The translations under genes were made by a program, and so were the position numbers. Of a DNA stretch of 64,000 nucleotides, positions 1 to 7,515 are shown piece after piece (positions within the stretch are counted from its first letter, which is position 1; each line of letters begins with the position of its first letter). The DNA comes from CAZOIA01 sp964579675 (GTDB lineage Bacteria > Planctomycetota > Phycisphaerae > UBA1845 > PWPN01). Location of the stretch: assembly GCA_964579675.1 (NCBI GenBank), contig CAZOIA010000004.1, positions 4,950 to 68,949 on the forward strand. The letters are read 5' to 3'. The notes below the pieces were generated by a model. The model worked only from the letters and a program-made list of their open reading frames with translations, made no database searches and was not told where the DNA came from.

Positions 1-587
1 CCGGCCTGCCGGCTCTTTTCGGGATGGAACTGGGTGGCGAATAGATTGTCCCGCCAGATCATGGCCGTGAAGTCATGCCCGTAGTTGCAGTGGCCGCAGG
101 TGACCTCCGGGCCGATCGGGTCCACGTAGTAGGAGTGCACGAAGTAGAAGTGCTGTCCGCATTCGAGGCCCTCGAGCAGCGGACACGGGGCGGTCCAGGT
201 CAACTGGTTCCAGCCCATGTGCGGCACCTTGAGGCCGGTCGCGGCGGGGTCTTCCGAGAAATCGAAGCGGACGACCCGGCCCGGGAGGAGGCCCAGGCCC
301 TGATACTCGCCGTCCTCGTAGCTCACGTCGAACAGGAGCTGCAATCCCAGGCAAATCCCGAGGAAAGGCCGGCCCGATTCGCCCGCCTGAACCAGCGGCT
401 CGATCAGGCCCTGCTCGCCAAGGTGGGTCATCGCGTCCCGGAACGCACCCACCCCCGGCAGCACGACCTTGCTCGCCCGCTGGAGCTGATCGGGGCTGCT
501 CACAATCTCGGCCGATGCCCCGACGCGCTCGAACCCCTTCTGCACGCTCCGCAGATTCCCCATACCGTAGTCAACAATCGCGATCAC
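1..587 (-). CDS. hisH: Imidazole glycerol phosphate synthase glutaminase subunit HisH (3' end cut by window edge)
   Basis: Reverse-strand translation from a GTG at 587 gives a class I glutamine amidotransferase. It opens IAIVDYGMGNLRSVQKGF, has the oxyanion strand LPGVGAFRDAM, the nucleophile elbow GICLGLQLLF with the catalytic Cys, the segment VPHMGWNQL, and ends FHPEKS with the catalytic His and Glu. HisH takes ammonia from glutamine and passes it to HisF to make IGP and AICAR in histidine synthesis. About 195 codons are present and the family is about 200 residues, so only the last few are outside the window. No strong Shine-Dalgarno precedes the GTG; the start is set by the family N-terminus. 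Confidence 0.95.
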   Translation of the reverse strand, partial: MIAIVDYGMGNLRSVQKGFERVGASAEIVSSPDQLQRASKVVLPGVGAFRDAMTHLGEQGLIEPLVQAGESGRPFLGICLGLQLLFDVSYEDGEYQGLGLLPGRVVRFDFSEDPAATGLKVPHMGWNQLTWTAPCPLLEGLECGQHFYFVHSYYVDPIGPEVTCGHCNYGHDFTAMIWRDNLFATQFHPEKSRQA

Positions 588-660
588 GATAATCAGCCTT
601 CAGTTATCAACTCTCGGCGCTCAGCCGCCCGAGATCCCGCGCCGCGAAATCCGCATCCCA

Positions 661-1878
661 TCATGTTGGAGTGGAAGGGACCTTGCCCTTGTTCAGCGCC
701 CGATGAAGCTGGCGCATGGCCTGGCGCAGACGTTGCTCGTTCTCGACCAGTGCGATGCGGATGTACCCCTCCCCGTTCTCTCCGAACGCCCGGCCCGGTG
801 CGAGGGCGACTTCCGCCTCGTCCAGCATGCGCATGGCCAAGTCGATCGTGGACTGCCCGGCCAGATGCTCATCGGGCACCCGTGCCCAGACGAACATGCT
901 GCCGCGGTTCCGCTCGGCCGTCCAGCCCATCCGGCGGCAGCCCTCGAGCACCAGGTCCCGCCGCCCCTGGTAGACCCGCGCCTGCTCCTCGACGTCCTCG
1001 TGGCAATGGCGCAGGGCGATGATTGAAGCGATCTGCACCGGCTGGAAGATCCCGTAGTCGTAATACCCCTTGATGGTAGCGAGGGCGTCGATCATCGTGC
1101 GGTTGCCGGCGCAGAAGCCGATCCGCCAGCCCGCCATGTTATAGGGCTTGCTCATCGTGGTGAACTCGACGCCCACGTCCTTGGCCCCCTCGGCCGCCAG
1201 GAAGCTCGGAGCCTTGTAACCGTCGAACGTCGTCTCACCGTACGCAAAATCGTGCATGACTACCACGCCGTGTTCTTTCGCCAGGGCAACCACGTGCTCG
1301 AAGAAAGGCGGATCGACCGTCATTGCGGTCGGGTTGTGCGGGTAGTTGAGGATCAGGATCTTGGGCCGCGGATAAAGGTGCTCCACCACGTTCCGGACGC
1401 GCCCCAGGAACGCGTCGTCGTTGCCCAGCGGCACGGAGATCACGTTTGCACCGGCCAGGGCAACGCCGTAAACGTGAATCGGAAACGCCGGATCACCCAC
1501 GACCGCCGTATCCCCAGGGCCCAGCATCGCCAGGAGCATGTGACTGATGCCCTCCTTGCTGCCGATGGTGGCGATGACTTCGTGCTCGGGGTCGAGTTCG
1601 ACGCCTCGCTTGTCGCGGTAGTGCCTTGCCACGTCTCGTCGAAGGTTGAACAGGCCCCGGGTGGTCAGGCTGTACCGCTGGTTGCGCGGGTCCCGGACCG
1701 CCTCGCAGAGCTTGTCCACGATCGGCAGGGGTGTGGGGTCGGACGGGTTGCCCATACCCAAATCAATGATATCGATGCCCTGCTGCCGCTTGCGGTGCCT
1801 CAGGGCGTTGATCCGGCCAAAGAGGTACGGCGGGAGCCGGGAGATCCGCTGGGCAGGCTGGATTGTGAATTCGGACAT
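661..1878 (-). CDS. alaC: PLP-dependent aminotransferase, AlaC-like
   Basis: This 405-residue fold-type I aminotransferase resembles E. coli AlaC (glutamate-pyruvate transaminase) along its length. Shared stretches include RLPPYLFGRINAL, DLGMGNPSDPTP, TIGSKEGISHMLLA, ILNYPHNPTA and the PLP-lysine motif TMSKPYNMAGWRIGF with Lys244. Cytosolic conversion of pyruvate and glutamate to alanine and 2-oxoglutarate is the likely reaction. Related enzymes include LL-diaminopimelate and methionine aminotransferases, so substrate is less certain than fold. It lies 73 bp upstream of hisH on the same strand. The start fits the family, and there is no Shine-Dalgarno; a TATAAT box lies 6 nt upstream, so the mRNA may be leaderless. 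Confidence 0.85.
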   Translation of the reverse strand: MSEFTIQPAQRISRLPPYLFGRINALRHRKRQQGIDIIDLGMGNPSDPTPLPIVDKLCEAVRDPRNQRYSLTTRGLFNLRRDVARHYRDKRGVELDPEHEVIATIGSKEGISHMLLAMLGPGDTAVVGDPAFPIHVYGVALAGANVISVPLGNDDAFLGRVRNVVEHLYPRPKILILNYPHNPTAMTVDPPFFEHVVALAKEHGVVVMHDFAYGETTFDGYKAPSFLAAEGAKDVGVEFTTMSKPYNMAGWRIGFCAGNRTMIDALATIKGYYDYGIFQPVQIASIIALRHCHEDVEEQARVYQGRRDLVLEGCRRMGWTAERNRGSMFVWARVPDEHLAGQSTIDLAMRMLDEAEVALAPGRAFGENGEGYIRIALVENEQRLRQAMRQLHRALNKGKVPSTPT

Positions 1879-1884
1879 GCGATG

Positions 1885-1890
1885 ATTATA
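1885..1890 (-). promoter_or_regulatory. -10 element (TATAAT) directly before alaC
   Basis: The minus strand reads TATAAT here with 6 nt between it and the ATG at 1878. Transcription would be expected to begin at or within a base or two of the start codon. No good -35 is visible at 17-18 bp. No Shine-Dalgarno lies in between, which is consistent with a leaderless transcript. Confidence 0.5.
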
Positions 1891-1921
1891 GCGCGCCGGG
1901 CGTCCGCCCGGAACTCCACGC

Positions 1922-3445
1922 TCACTCGCCCGGACCGCGGGACTCGCCCGGTATCGCGATGCCGAGCCGTTTCAGCAGTTGAGCCGCCACCGGGTTCTGC
2001 GGTTCGAGCTTCAGCAGCCGCCGGCAGGTATCGGCCGCGTCGTCGCGCTGGTACACGTTGAACTGAAGCCGAGCGAGGACCTCGAGGAATCGGGCGTTCT
2101 TTTCCCCCTGTTCGTCCGCTTTGAGCAGGACCTCCAAGGCGGCATGGAGCCTCAGCGTCTGGGCAACGTCCGCCTCCTTCTGGATCGCTGCCGCCAGTTC
2201 CATCCGCAGGTCCAGCTCAGCCTTGGCCAACTCGATCCGCCGCTCCACGTCGTCAGGGCTCAAAGCCGACCTCGCCGTCCGCACTTCCGCCAGTTTCACC
2301 CCCAGCACCTCCGCATAGGTCGCGTAGTATCGACCGAGCGATGCCAGCAACTCCGAGTCATGACGGTTTTCGCTTAGGGCGTTGAACGCCAGGTCAACTG
2401 CCTGTCGGGCTTGAACCCCGGCTTTCTCGAGGTTCCGCCGGGCGTCCTCCGGGTTGCCCGGGACCCGGGTTTCCGGCCTGCTCTGGGCGAGCAGGATGAC
2501 GGCATGGATGTTGTGGTAGGCCGGATTGCGAGGGGCCTTGTTCGTGGCGGACTCCACCAGCTTGAGTGCCTTTTCATGGTAACCGCTGTCCTGGTAGGTG
2601 CCGGCCAGCTCGACCAGGATTTCCGGGTCTTCCGGGTTCAATTCCTTCGCTTTCTCCAGTGTGCTGACCGCCTGATTGAGGTAGCGCAGCCCACGGTAGA
2701 TTCGCCCCAGTTCCAAGCGGGCCCGCGAGTCCTGCCGGCCGGCGACGGTCTTGAGATAGCTCTCGTAGCGCTCGCGGGCCTGCAGTTGCCGGTCCGAAGC
2801 ACCCAGGACGCGGGCCAGACCCACCTGGGCTTCGGGACTGACCGGATCATGGAGCAGTACCGCTTTGTACATCTGTTCCGCAGCTTGCAGGTCTCCGGCG
2901 TCCATGGCCAGCGGGGCGGCCTCAAGGTATTGCCGGATCGCGAGGCCCAGAAAGGACTTCGCCTCGTCCTCGGCGAGATTCGCCGAGGCCGCGTTTGCCA
3001 GCAGCTCATACACATACCCCAGCAATCGAAGGGCCCTGATGTTCTGCCGATCCCGCCTGACCACGACCTCCAGGAGCCTCCGGGCGTCGAAGAGCCTTTG
3101 GGCGCGCGTCGCTTCCAGGGCGGTGTCGATCAACTCGCCGTTGCTCATGCCGGGTTTGACGCCTGCCACGCCGGCCAACTCAGGCGGCACCGTCGAGGCC
3201 GGCGCGTTGGCTGCCGGCAGCCCCGTCGCAGAGTCCTGGGCCTCGGCAAGCCCCGCCGAACCTGCAACCGCCACCATCACCCCGACCGCCCACACCCGAT
3301 ACGACGCGAGACGATTCACCAATTGTCTCCGCGGTTCGGGCCTGCCAGACACGCGCGTATCCGCGCCGGCGGACCAGTGCTGCCCCCGCCTGATTTCCAG
3401 ACCCCGTTCACGAGATGCTGTACCCAGTTCTGCGGGTGTGTTCAT
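1922..3445 (-). CDS. Exported tetratricopeptide-repeat protein
   Basis: Start chosen at the ATG at 3445, which has AGGAG 9 nt upstream, rather than the longer frame. The 507-residue product has an N-terminal basic stretch, then a hydrophobic segment (residues about 45-65, VWAVGVMVAVAGSAGLAEAQ) that looks like a signal peptide or anchor. Many TPR-like helical pairs follow (for example AEQMYKAVLLHDPVSPEAQVGLARVLG and NPEDPEILVELAGTYQDSGYHEKALKLVE). TPR arrays mediate protein-protein contacts; the partner is unknown. It is the last gene of the flagellar run, 189 bp after fliS, with its own good promoter, so a flagellar role is possible but not shown. Confidence 0.75.
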   Translation of the reverse strand: MNTPAELGTASRERGLEIRRGQHWSAGADTRVSGRPEPRRQLVNRLASYRVWAVGVMVAVAGSAGLAEAQDSATGLPAANAPASTVPPELAGVAGVKPGMSNGELIDTALEATRAQRLFDARRLLEVVVRRDRQNIRALRLLGYVYELLANAASANLAEDEAKSFLGLAIRQYLEAAPLAMDAGDLQAAEQMYKAVLLHDPVSPEAQVGLARVLGASDRQLQARERYESYLKTVAGRQDSRARLELGRIYRGLRYLNQAVSTLEKAKELNPEDPEILVELAGTYQDSGYHEKALKLVESATNKAPRNPAYHNIHAVILLAQSRPETRVPGNPEDARRNLEKAGVQARQAVDLAFNALSENRHDSELLASLGRYYATYAEVLGVKLAEVRTARSALSPDDVERRIELAKAELDLRMELAAAIQKEADVAQTLRLHAALEVLLKADEQGEKNARFLEVLARLQFNVYQRDDAADTCRRLLKLEPQNPVAAQLLKRLGIAIPGESRGPGE

Positions 3446-3588
3446 CGAGCCTCTCCTGATTTGACGTCGAGCAACCCCCCGGAAGTGCTCCCCTACCCTC
3501 CCGCAGTCGTTCAATCGCTCACAACCGGCTCTGGTCCTACGAACGGACGGGGAGTCTGTTCGCGATTCTCACCGGCTCCCGGACATGA

Positions 3589-3617
3589 ACTATAGAGAGG
3601 GTCCCAATACCGGTCAA
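3589..3617 (-). promoter_or_regulatory. Sigma-70 type promoter for the TPR gene
   Basis: The minus strand carries TTGACC (3612-3617), a 17-bp spacer, and TATAGT (3589-3594). This is a near-consensus pair about 140 nt before the TPR start codon, so the gene can be expressed separately from fliS. Confidence 0.55.
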
Positions 3618-3634
3618 GCTGGTCCCCGGAACGC

Positions 3635-4096
3635 TTACCCCTGGACGCTCAGCGGTCCGTAAGTAACGTCTGCCGGCGCGCCGCCCTGCCATTCTCCCGA
3701 GGACGCGCCCTGGGTCGCTTGTTCCTCCCGGAGTTTATCGATCAGCATGACCCAGGTTTCCCGCTGGTACTCGAGTATCTCGAGCGCCTGGTTGGCAACG
3801 GCAACGTCGCGATTCGTGCTGGCCTCGACCAGTTTCCGGTAGATGAAGTTGTACAGTCCGGCCATCCGGGTGCACAGGTCCTTGTCGACCTCGTAGTTCA
3901 GGGAATTGAGCAGCTCGATGATGATCTTCTGGGCCCGGCTGAAACCGTTGAACGCCTCTTCCCAATTCCTGCTGTTGATGCCCTCCACGCCCCGGCGCGC
4001 GAACCGGATCGCGCCGTCGTAGAGCATCAGTTGCAACTGCTCCGGCGGTGCAGTCAGGATGGCGTTGCGAAGGTACTCGTCTGGCACTTGACCCAT
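3635..4096 (-). CDS. fliS: Flagellar export chaperone FliS
   Basis: This 153-residue helical protein has the FliS signature near its N-terminus (DEYLRNAILTAPPEQLQLMLYDGAIRFARRGVEGI). The conserved middle (AQKIIIELLNSLNYEVDKDLCTRMAGLYNFIYRKLVEA) and the helix EILEYQRETW are also present. FliS binds the C-terminus of newly made flagellin and stops it polymerising before export. It follows fliD, as in most flagellar clusters. The last 25 residues are a short Gly/Ala/Pro tail beyond the usual fold. A sigma-28-like promoter lies directly upstream and no clear Shine-Dalgarno is present. Confidence 0.95.
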   Translation of the reverse strand: MGQVPDEYLRNAILTAPPEQLQLMLYDGAIRFARRGVEGINSRNWEEAFNGFSRAQKIIIELLNSLNYEVDKDLCTRMAGLYNFIYRKLVEASTNRDVAVANQALEILEYQRETWVMLIDKLREEQATQGASSGEWQGGAPADVTYGPLSVQG

Positions 4097-4107
4097 AGCC
4101 GGTGTTG

Positions 4108-4134
4108 TTATCGGCTACCCGCCGGGCGCGGTTA
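4108..4134 (-). promoter_or_regulatory. Sigma-28 (FliA) type promoter before fliS
   Basis: The minus strand has GCCGATAA (4108-4115), an exact match to the flagellar sigma-28 -10 consensus. A 15-bp spacer separates it from TAAC (4131-4134), which matches TAAA at three of four positions. Transcription would start about 6 nt before the fliS ATG, again giving a very short leader. Confidence 0.5.
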
Positions 4135-4198
4135 ACCTGTTTCTCCAGGGCCCTGAGGTGCGGTCAGGCGGCCCGACCGGCCGCCAACCGATCGTGAG

Positions 4199-7100
4199 TT
4201 ACGATCCTCCGCCGGCAAACGTCTCCACCAGGCTGGAGAGAGAAGACAAGGCCCCTTGCTGGGCCTGGAGGCTCGCCAGGGCCCGCTCCATGGCCTGGAA
4301 CTGGGCGTAAAGCCTCTGCTCCTTCAGGTCCAATAACTCCTGGATATCGGCCGCCCGATCATTGAACCGATCGACCCGTTCCTGGAGCATGTTGCCCTGC
4401 AGGGCGAAGGTGCCATACACGCTGTTGGTTATCCGGTCCAGTGTCTCGTCGAGACGGGCCGCCACACCTACCTTGCTCACGTTGCCGTCATCGTCCTCAA
4501 CGAGCAGTGTGAACAGGTCCTTGACCGCCTCCGGATCGGAGGTAAAGGTATCCCTGAACTTCTCTTCATCGAACTGGAGCCGGGCCCCCGATCCGAATGA
4601 CAGACCGACATCGTACGCGCTGGTGTACGTCAGATCGGGGGCGTTCACCCGAGCCGTCACCCCGGTGTAAAGCCGCTGCTGAACCCGCATTACAGTGCTG
4701 TCGCCGAGAAGCACGCCTCGCTCCTCAGTCTCCGGAATGTAACAGGTCAGCTCATCCATCCGGTCGAGGGTATCATTGTACGTGGTGACGAACGTTTTGA
4801 TGTCGGACACCACGCTTTCTATGTCACGGGACACGTTCACCTGAACCGGGTCATCGCTCGTCCCGACGAGATTGAGCGTCAATCCCTCCACCACGTCCGT
4901 CACGGTGTTGCTGCTGGAAGTGACGACAATCGCGTTGGCGGAGTTGGGATCGCCGAGGACCAGCGTGGCATCGCTGGCCTCGGTGAGCGTGTTCAGCTTC
5001 AGCCCGGTTGACTGGGTGCTGAAGGCGATCGTACCGGCGACGCCGGTCGTAGCGGACGTGAGCACCAAGCGGTACGGGGCCAGAGCGGTGCCGTCGTTAA
5101 TCACCCCGGCCGTCACCCCGACGCCGGCAGAGTTGATCTTCTCGACTAAGTCGTCAAGGGTATCGTCGGCGTCGATGTCAACCGTCGTGGCGAAGCTCCC
5201 GTCTAGCACTGTACCCTCGGCGGTGCCGAGAATGCCCAGGTCCGCGGCCGCTGATCCGCTCCCTGCCTCGGCAACGGTCAACGTCCCGGTGCCCCCGGCG
5301 GTGTCCTCCAGCTTGATCCCGTCCCCGTCGTCATTGATGCTGGCGGTCACGCCGATGCTGAGATTGTTGATCGCGTCGATGACATCCCCAACGCTCTTGT
5401 GGAGTGTCTCGCGCAGCGTCAGAGTCGCCGACTGCCCCGCGCTGTCGGTAATGCGGATCTCCTCGAAATCAATCCCGCTGCCCTGGTTGAGATCAGCCAG
5501 GAGCGTGTTCTCGGAAATGCCCTGAAGCTGAAGATCGCTGCTGGCCAGTCGCCCGGGCGAGGCGGAGGTGAGATGAAGGTCAGCCGCCGTCGCGCCGCTC
5601 ACGTCGGTGACTGCCAACGTCCCGGTGCCTCCGGTGGTATCCATGATGACGATGCCGGTTCCGCCCGCGTCAATCTCGGCCGAGAGGTTGTCCTCCGCGC
5701 TGATGAGATCGATGACGTCCTGAAGGGTCTGAGCCCCGGAAAAGTCCAACTGAATCGTGCTGTTGTCGCAGCACGTGAATTCCACGGTTCCCGTGGCGAC
5801 ACCACTGCCGCCGTTGAGCGAGGTCAGCAAGACGGTGTTCAATCCGGCAATCAGATCCCGTGATTCGAGCTGATCGCCCTGGAATCCGCCCAGCAGCCCG
5901 AGATCGCGGGCGGCCAGCGACTCGTTAAGAGCCTCCACCGTGCTCTGATTGCCCCCGCTGGTGGTGTCGGTCAGAACGATCCCCTTGCCGTCGGCGGAGA
6001 TCTCCGCGGTCAGGTAGCTCTCATTGCCGTCGGCATACTCGATGGCCCGCAGCACCGCCCCGATCGTGTCAACCCGGTAGATCTCGGTGCCCGTAATGGC
6101 GTCCTCCTCGGTATCGGCGACAATCCCGAGATCCGCGGCGGCATACCCCGCGATGTCTTCAATCTTGAGATTCGACGCAGTTCCCCCGGACGTGTCGGTC
6201 ACGATAACCTTTCCCCCCGCCAGCGCGACCGCCACCGACAGGGACTTCGCGGCGATGGCGTCAACGACGTCCTGCATCGTTTCCGCACCGGTCAAGACGA
6301 TCTCCTCTGAATCGCCGTTACGATTGGTGATGCGGATTCTGCGTTCACCGTTGCCGTCGCCACGGACACCGCGTCCTTCGTTCAGTTCCGCCAGCTTCGT
6401 AGAGAACTGGAGATTGCCCGACAGACTGACGTCGAAGCTATCGCCGCTCTTCAGGCCGAACCGCAGATCCGCGGCCAAGCCGTCCACCCGCACGCCAGTC
6501 CCGTCGTTCAGCCTGGACAGCCCCGTGGTCTCGGTGAGGTACATGAGCTGATGCCCGGTGACCTCGCCGGCGGCATGAATGCCGGCAATACCGAGATCCT
6601 GAGCCGCCAAGCCATTTCCAACGTCACTGATGACCAGGTTCCCCGTCGTCTGGCCGGTGTTATCGGTGATCACGATCCGGTCGCCCTGCACCCGGGCTCG
6701 CACATTGATTCCGGCTTGGGCGTTGATGGCGTCGAGCACGCCGGCTACGTCGGTGGCCGCCCGCAGGTCCACGTTCGCCGAGGCCCCGCTGCGGTCCGTG
6801 ATGCGAATGATCCCGCGCCGCAACCCCGCTCCGCCGTTCAGCGCCGCCAGCTCGGTGGCGCGGTTGACGCGACCCTGGCCGATCTCGAACGTCAGCGTGC
6901 CGGCGCCGATCCGAGTCGAATCGCGATCCGCCAAACCCGCAGACACGAGTTGGTGCGTGGTCGCGAGGGATTTGACAACGAAGGAGTAGTTGTTGATCGA
7001 CGCGTTGGAGGCCGCCGTGGCCGACAGGACTTGCTCATTCGAACTGACGGCAGTCCTGCTCCTGAACGCCGACGATTGGGAAAGCCGCTGGATGGCCGAC

Positions 7101-7276
7101 TTGGCGCCGAGAAGGCGCGCGTTCAATTCCAGGTACGCGGTTCGCTGCGTTTGCGCGTCGGCAACCCGCTGTTCAAGCTGCCGAAGTGGACGCGCCTCGA
7201 TCTCAATCAACTGGCTGACCAGGTCCTGGATATTGAGTCCAGAGATCAGGCCCACCCCCGAGGAAATCGTTCCCAT
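4199..7276 (-). CDS. fliD: Flagellar filament cap protein FliD, enlarged
   Basis: The start at 7276 has GGAG 9 nt upstream. The N-terminus (MGTISSGVGLISGLNIQDLVSQLIEIEARPL) and C-terminal region (residues about 850-1025, ending in coiled-coil) are typical FliD_N and FliD_C. FliD forms the pentameric cap under which exported flagellin folds. The usual length is 450-700 residues, but this one has 1025. The extra length is about five repeats of roughly 100 residues between about 130 and 700, with the pattern LxxLNxGxGV-xxIxITD-xxG-DVIDAIN-DTTGGTGxLxV-AADLGI. That pattern resembles the flagellin hook IN motif. The ORF is flanked by fliC1 and fliS. Confidence 0.93.
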   Translation of the reverse strand: MGTISSGVGLISGLNIQDLVSQLIEIEARPLRQLEQRVADAQTQRTAYLELNARLLGAKSAIQRLSQSSAFRSRTAVSSNEQVLSATAASNASINNYSFVVKSLATTHQLVSAGLADRDSTRIGAGTLTFEIGQGRVNRATELAALNGGAGLRRGIIRITDRSGASANVDLRAATDVAGVLDAINAQAGINVRARVQGDRIVITDNTGQTTGNLVISDVGNGLAAQDLGIAGIHAAGEVTGHQLMYLTETTGLSRLNDGTGVRVDGLAADLRFGLKSGDSFDVSLSGNLQFSTKLAELNEGRGVRGDGNGERRIRITNRNGDSEEIVLTGAETMQDVVDAIAAKSLSVAVALAGGKVIVTDTSGGTASNLKIEDIAGYAAADLGIVADTEEDAITGTEIYRVDTIGAVLRAIEYADGNESYLTAEISADGKGIVLTDTTSGGNQSTVEALNESLAARDLGLLGGFQGDQLESRDLIAGLNTVLLTSLNGGSGVATGTVEFTCCDNSTIQLDFSGAQTLQDVIDLISAEDNLSAEIDAGGTGIVIMDTTGGTGTLAVTDVSGATAADLHLTSASPGRLASSDLQLQGISENTLLADLNQGSGIDFEEIRITDSAGQSATLTLRETLHKSVGDVIDAINNLSIGVTASINDDGDGIKLEDTAGGTGTLTVAEAGSGSAAADLGILGTAEGTVLDGSFATTVDIDADDTLDDLVEKINSAGVGVTAGVINDGTALAPYRLVLTSATTGVAGTIAFSTQSTGLKLNTLTEASDATLVLGDPNSANAIVVTSSSNTVTDVVEGLTLNLVGTSDDPVQVNVSRDIESVVSDIKTFVTTYNDTLDRMDELTCYIPETEERGVLLGDSTVMRVQQRLYTGVTARVNAPDLTYTSAYDVGLSFGSGARLQFDEEKFRDTFTSDPEAVKDLFTLLVEDDDGNVSKVGVAARLDETLDRITNSVYGTFALQGNMLQERVDRFNDRAADIQELLDLKEQRLYAQFQAMERALASLQAQQGALSSLSSLVETFAGGGS

Positions 7277-7414
7277 TGTTGCTCCTCTCTCGCAGGCGCG
7301 CAGATACACCTTTCTCCATAGATCATCGGACCTGATGCGAGGCGAACTTCACCGGAATGAGGCCCGAGCGCGGAATGCGTCCGCCCGGGGCGCTGCTGCG
7401 CTGGTAAGGCGCGG

Positions 7415-7443
7415 ATTATAGGACGTGCGGCGGCACCCCAACA
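7415..7443 (-). promoter_or_regulatory. Candidate promoter for fliD
   Basis: The minus strand has a perfect TATAAT at 7415-7420. The best -35 at 17 bp is TGTTGG (7438-7443), a poor match. The leader to fliD would be about 130 nt. The box lies just downstream of the hairpin that follows fliC1. Confidence 0.35.
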
Positions 7444-7447
7444 GAGA

Positions 7448-7477
7448 GCCGGTCCCACCTGCCGGGATGGGACCGGC
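7448..7477 (-). terminator. Strong hairpin between fliC1 and fliD
   Basis: GCCGGTCCCA (7448-7457) pairs perfectly with TGGGACCGGC (7468-7477) around a 10-nt loop, 38 nt past the fliC1 stop. There is no T-run on either side, so it may attenuate or stabilise the flagellin mRNA rather than be a classic intrinsic terminator. Confidence 0.45.
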
Positions 7478-7515
7478 CTTGAAGAAACCCCATCAACCCA
7501 CGTAGCCGGACGCCG

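Noticed and set aside
75..1026. Plus-strand long open frames opposite hisH and the aminotransferase
   Set aside because: They are antisense shadows in high-GC DNA; the minus-strand products are clear family members.
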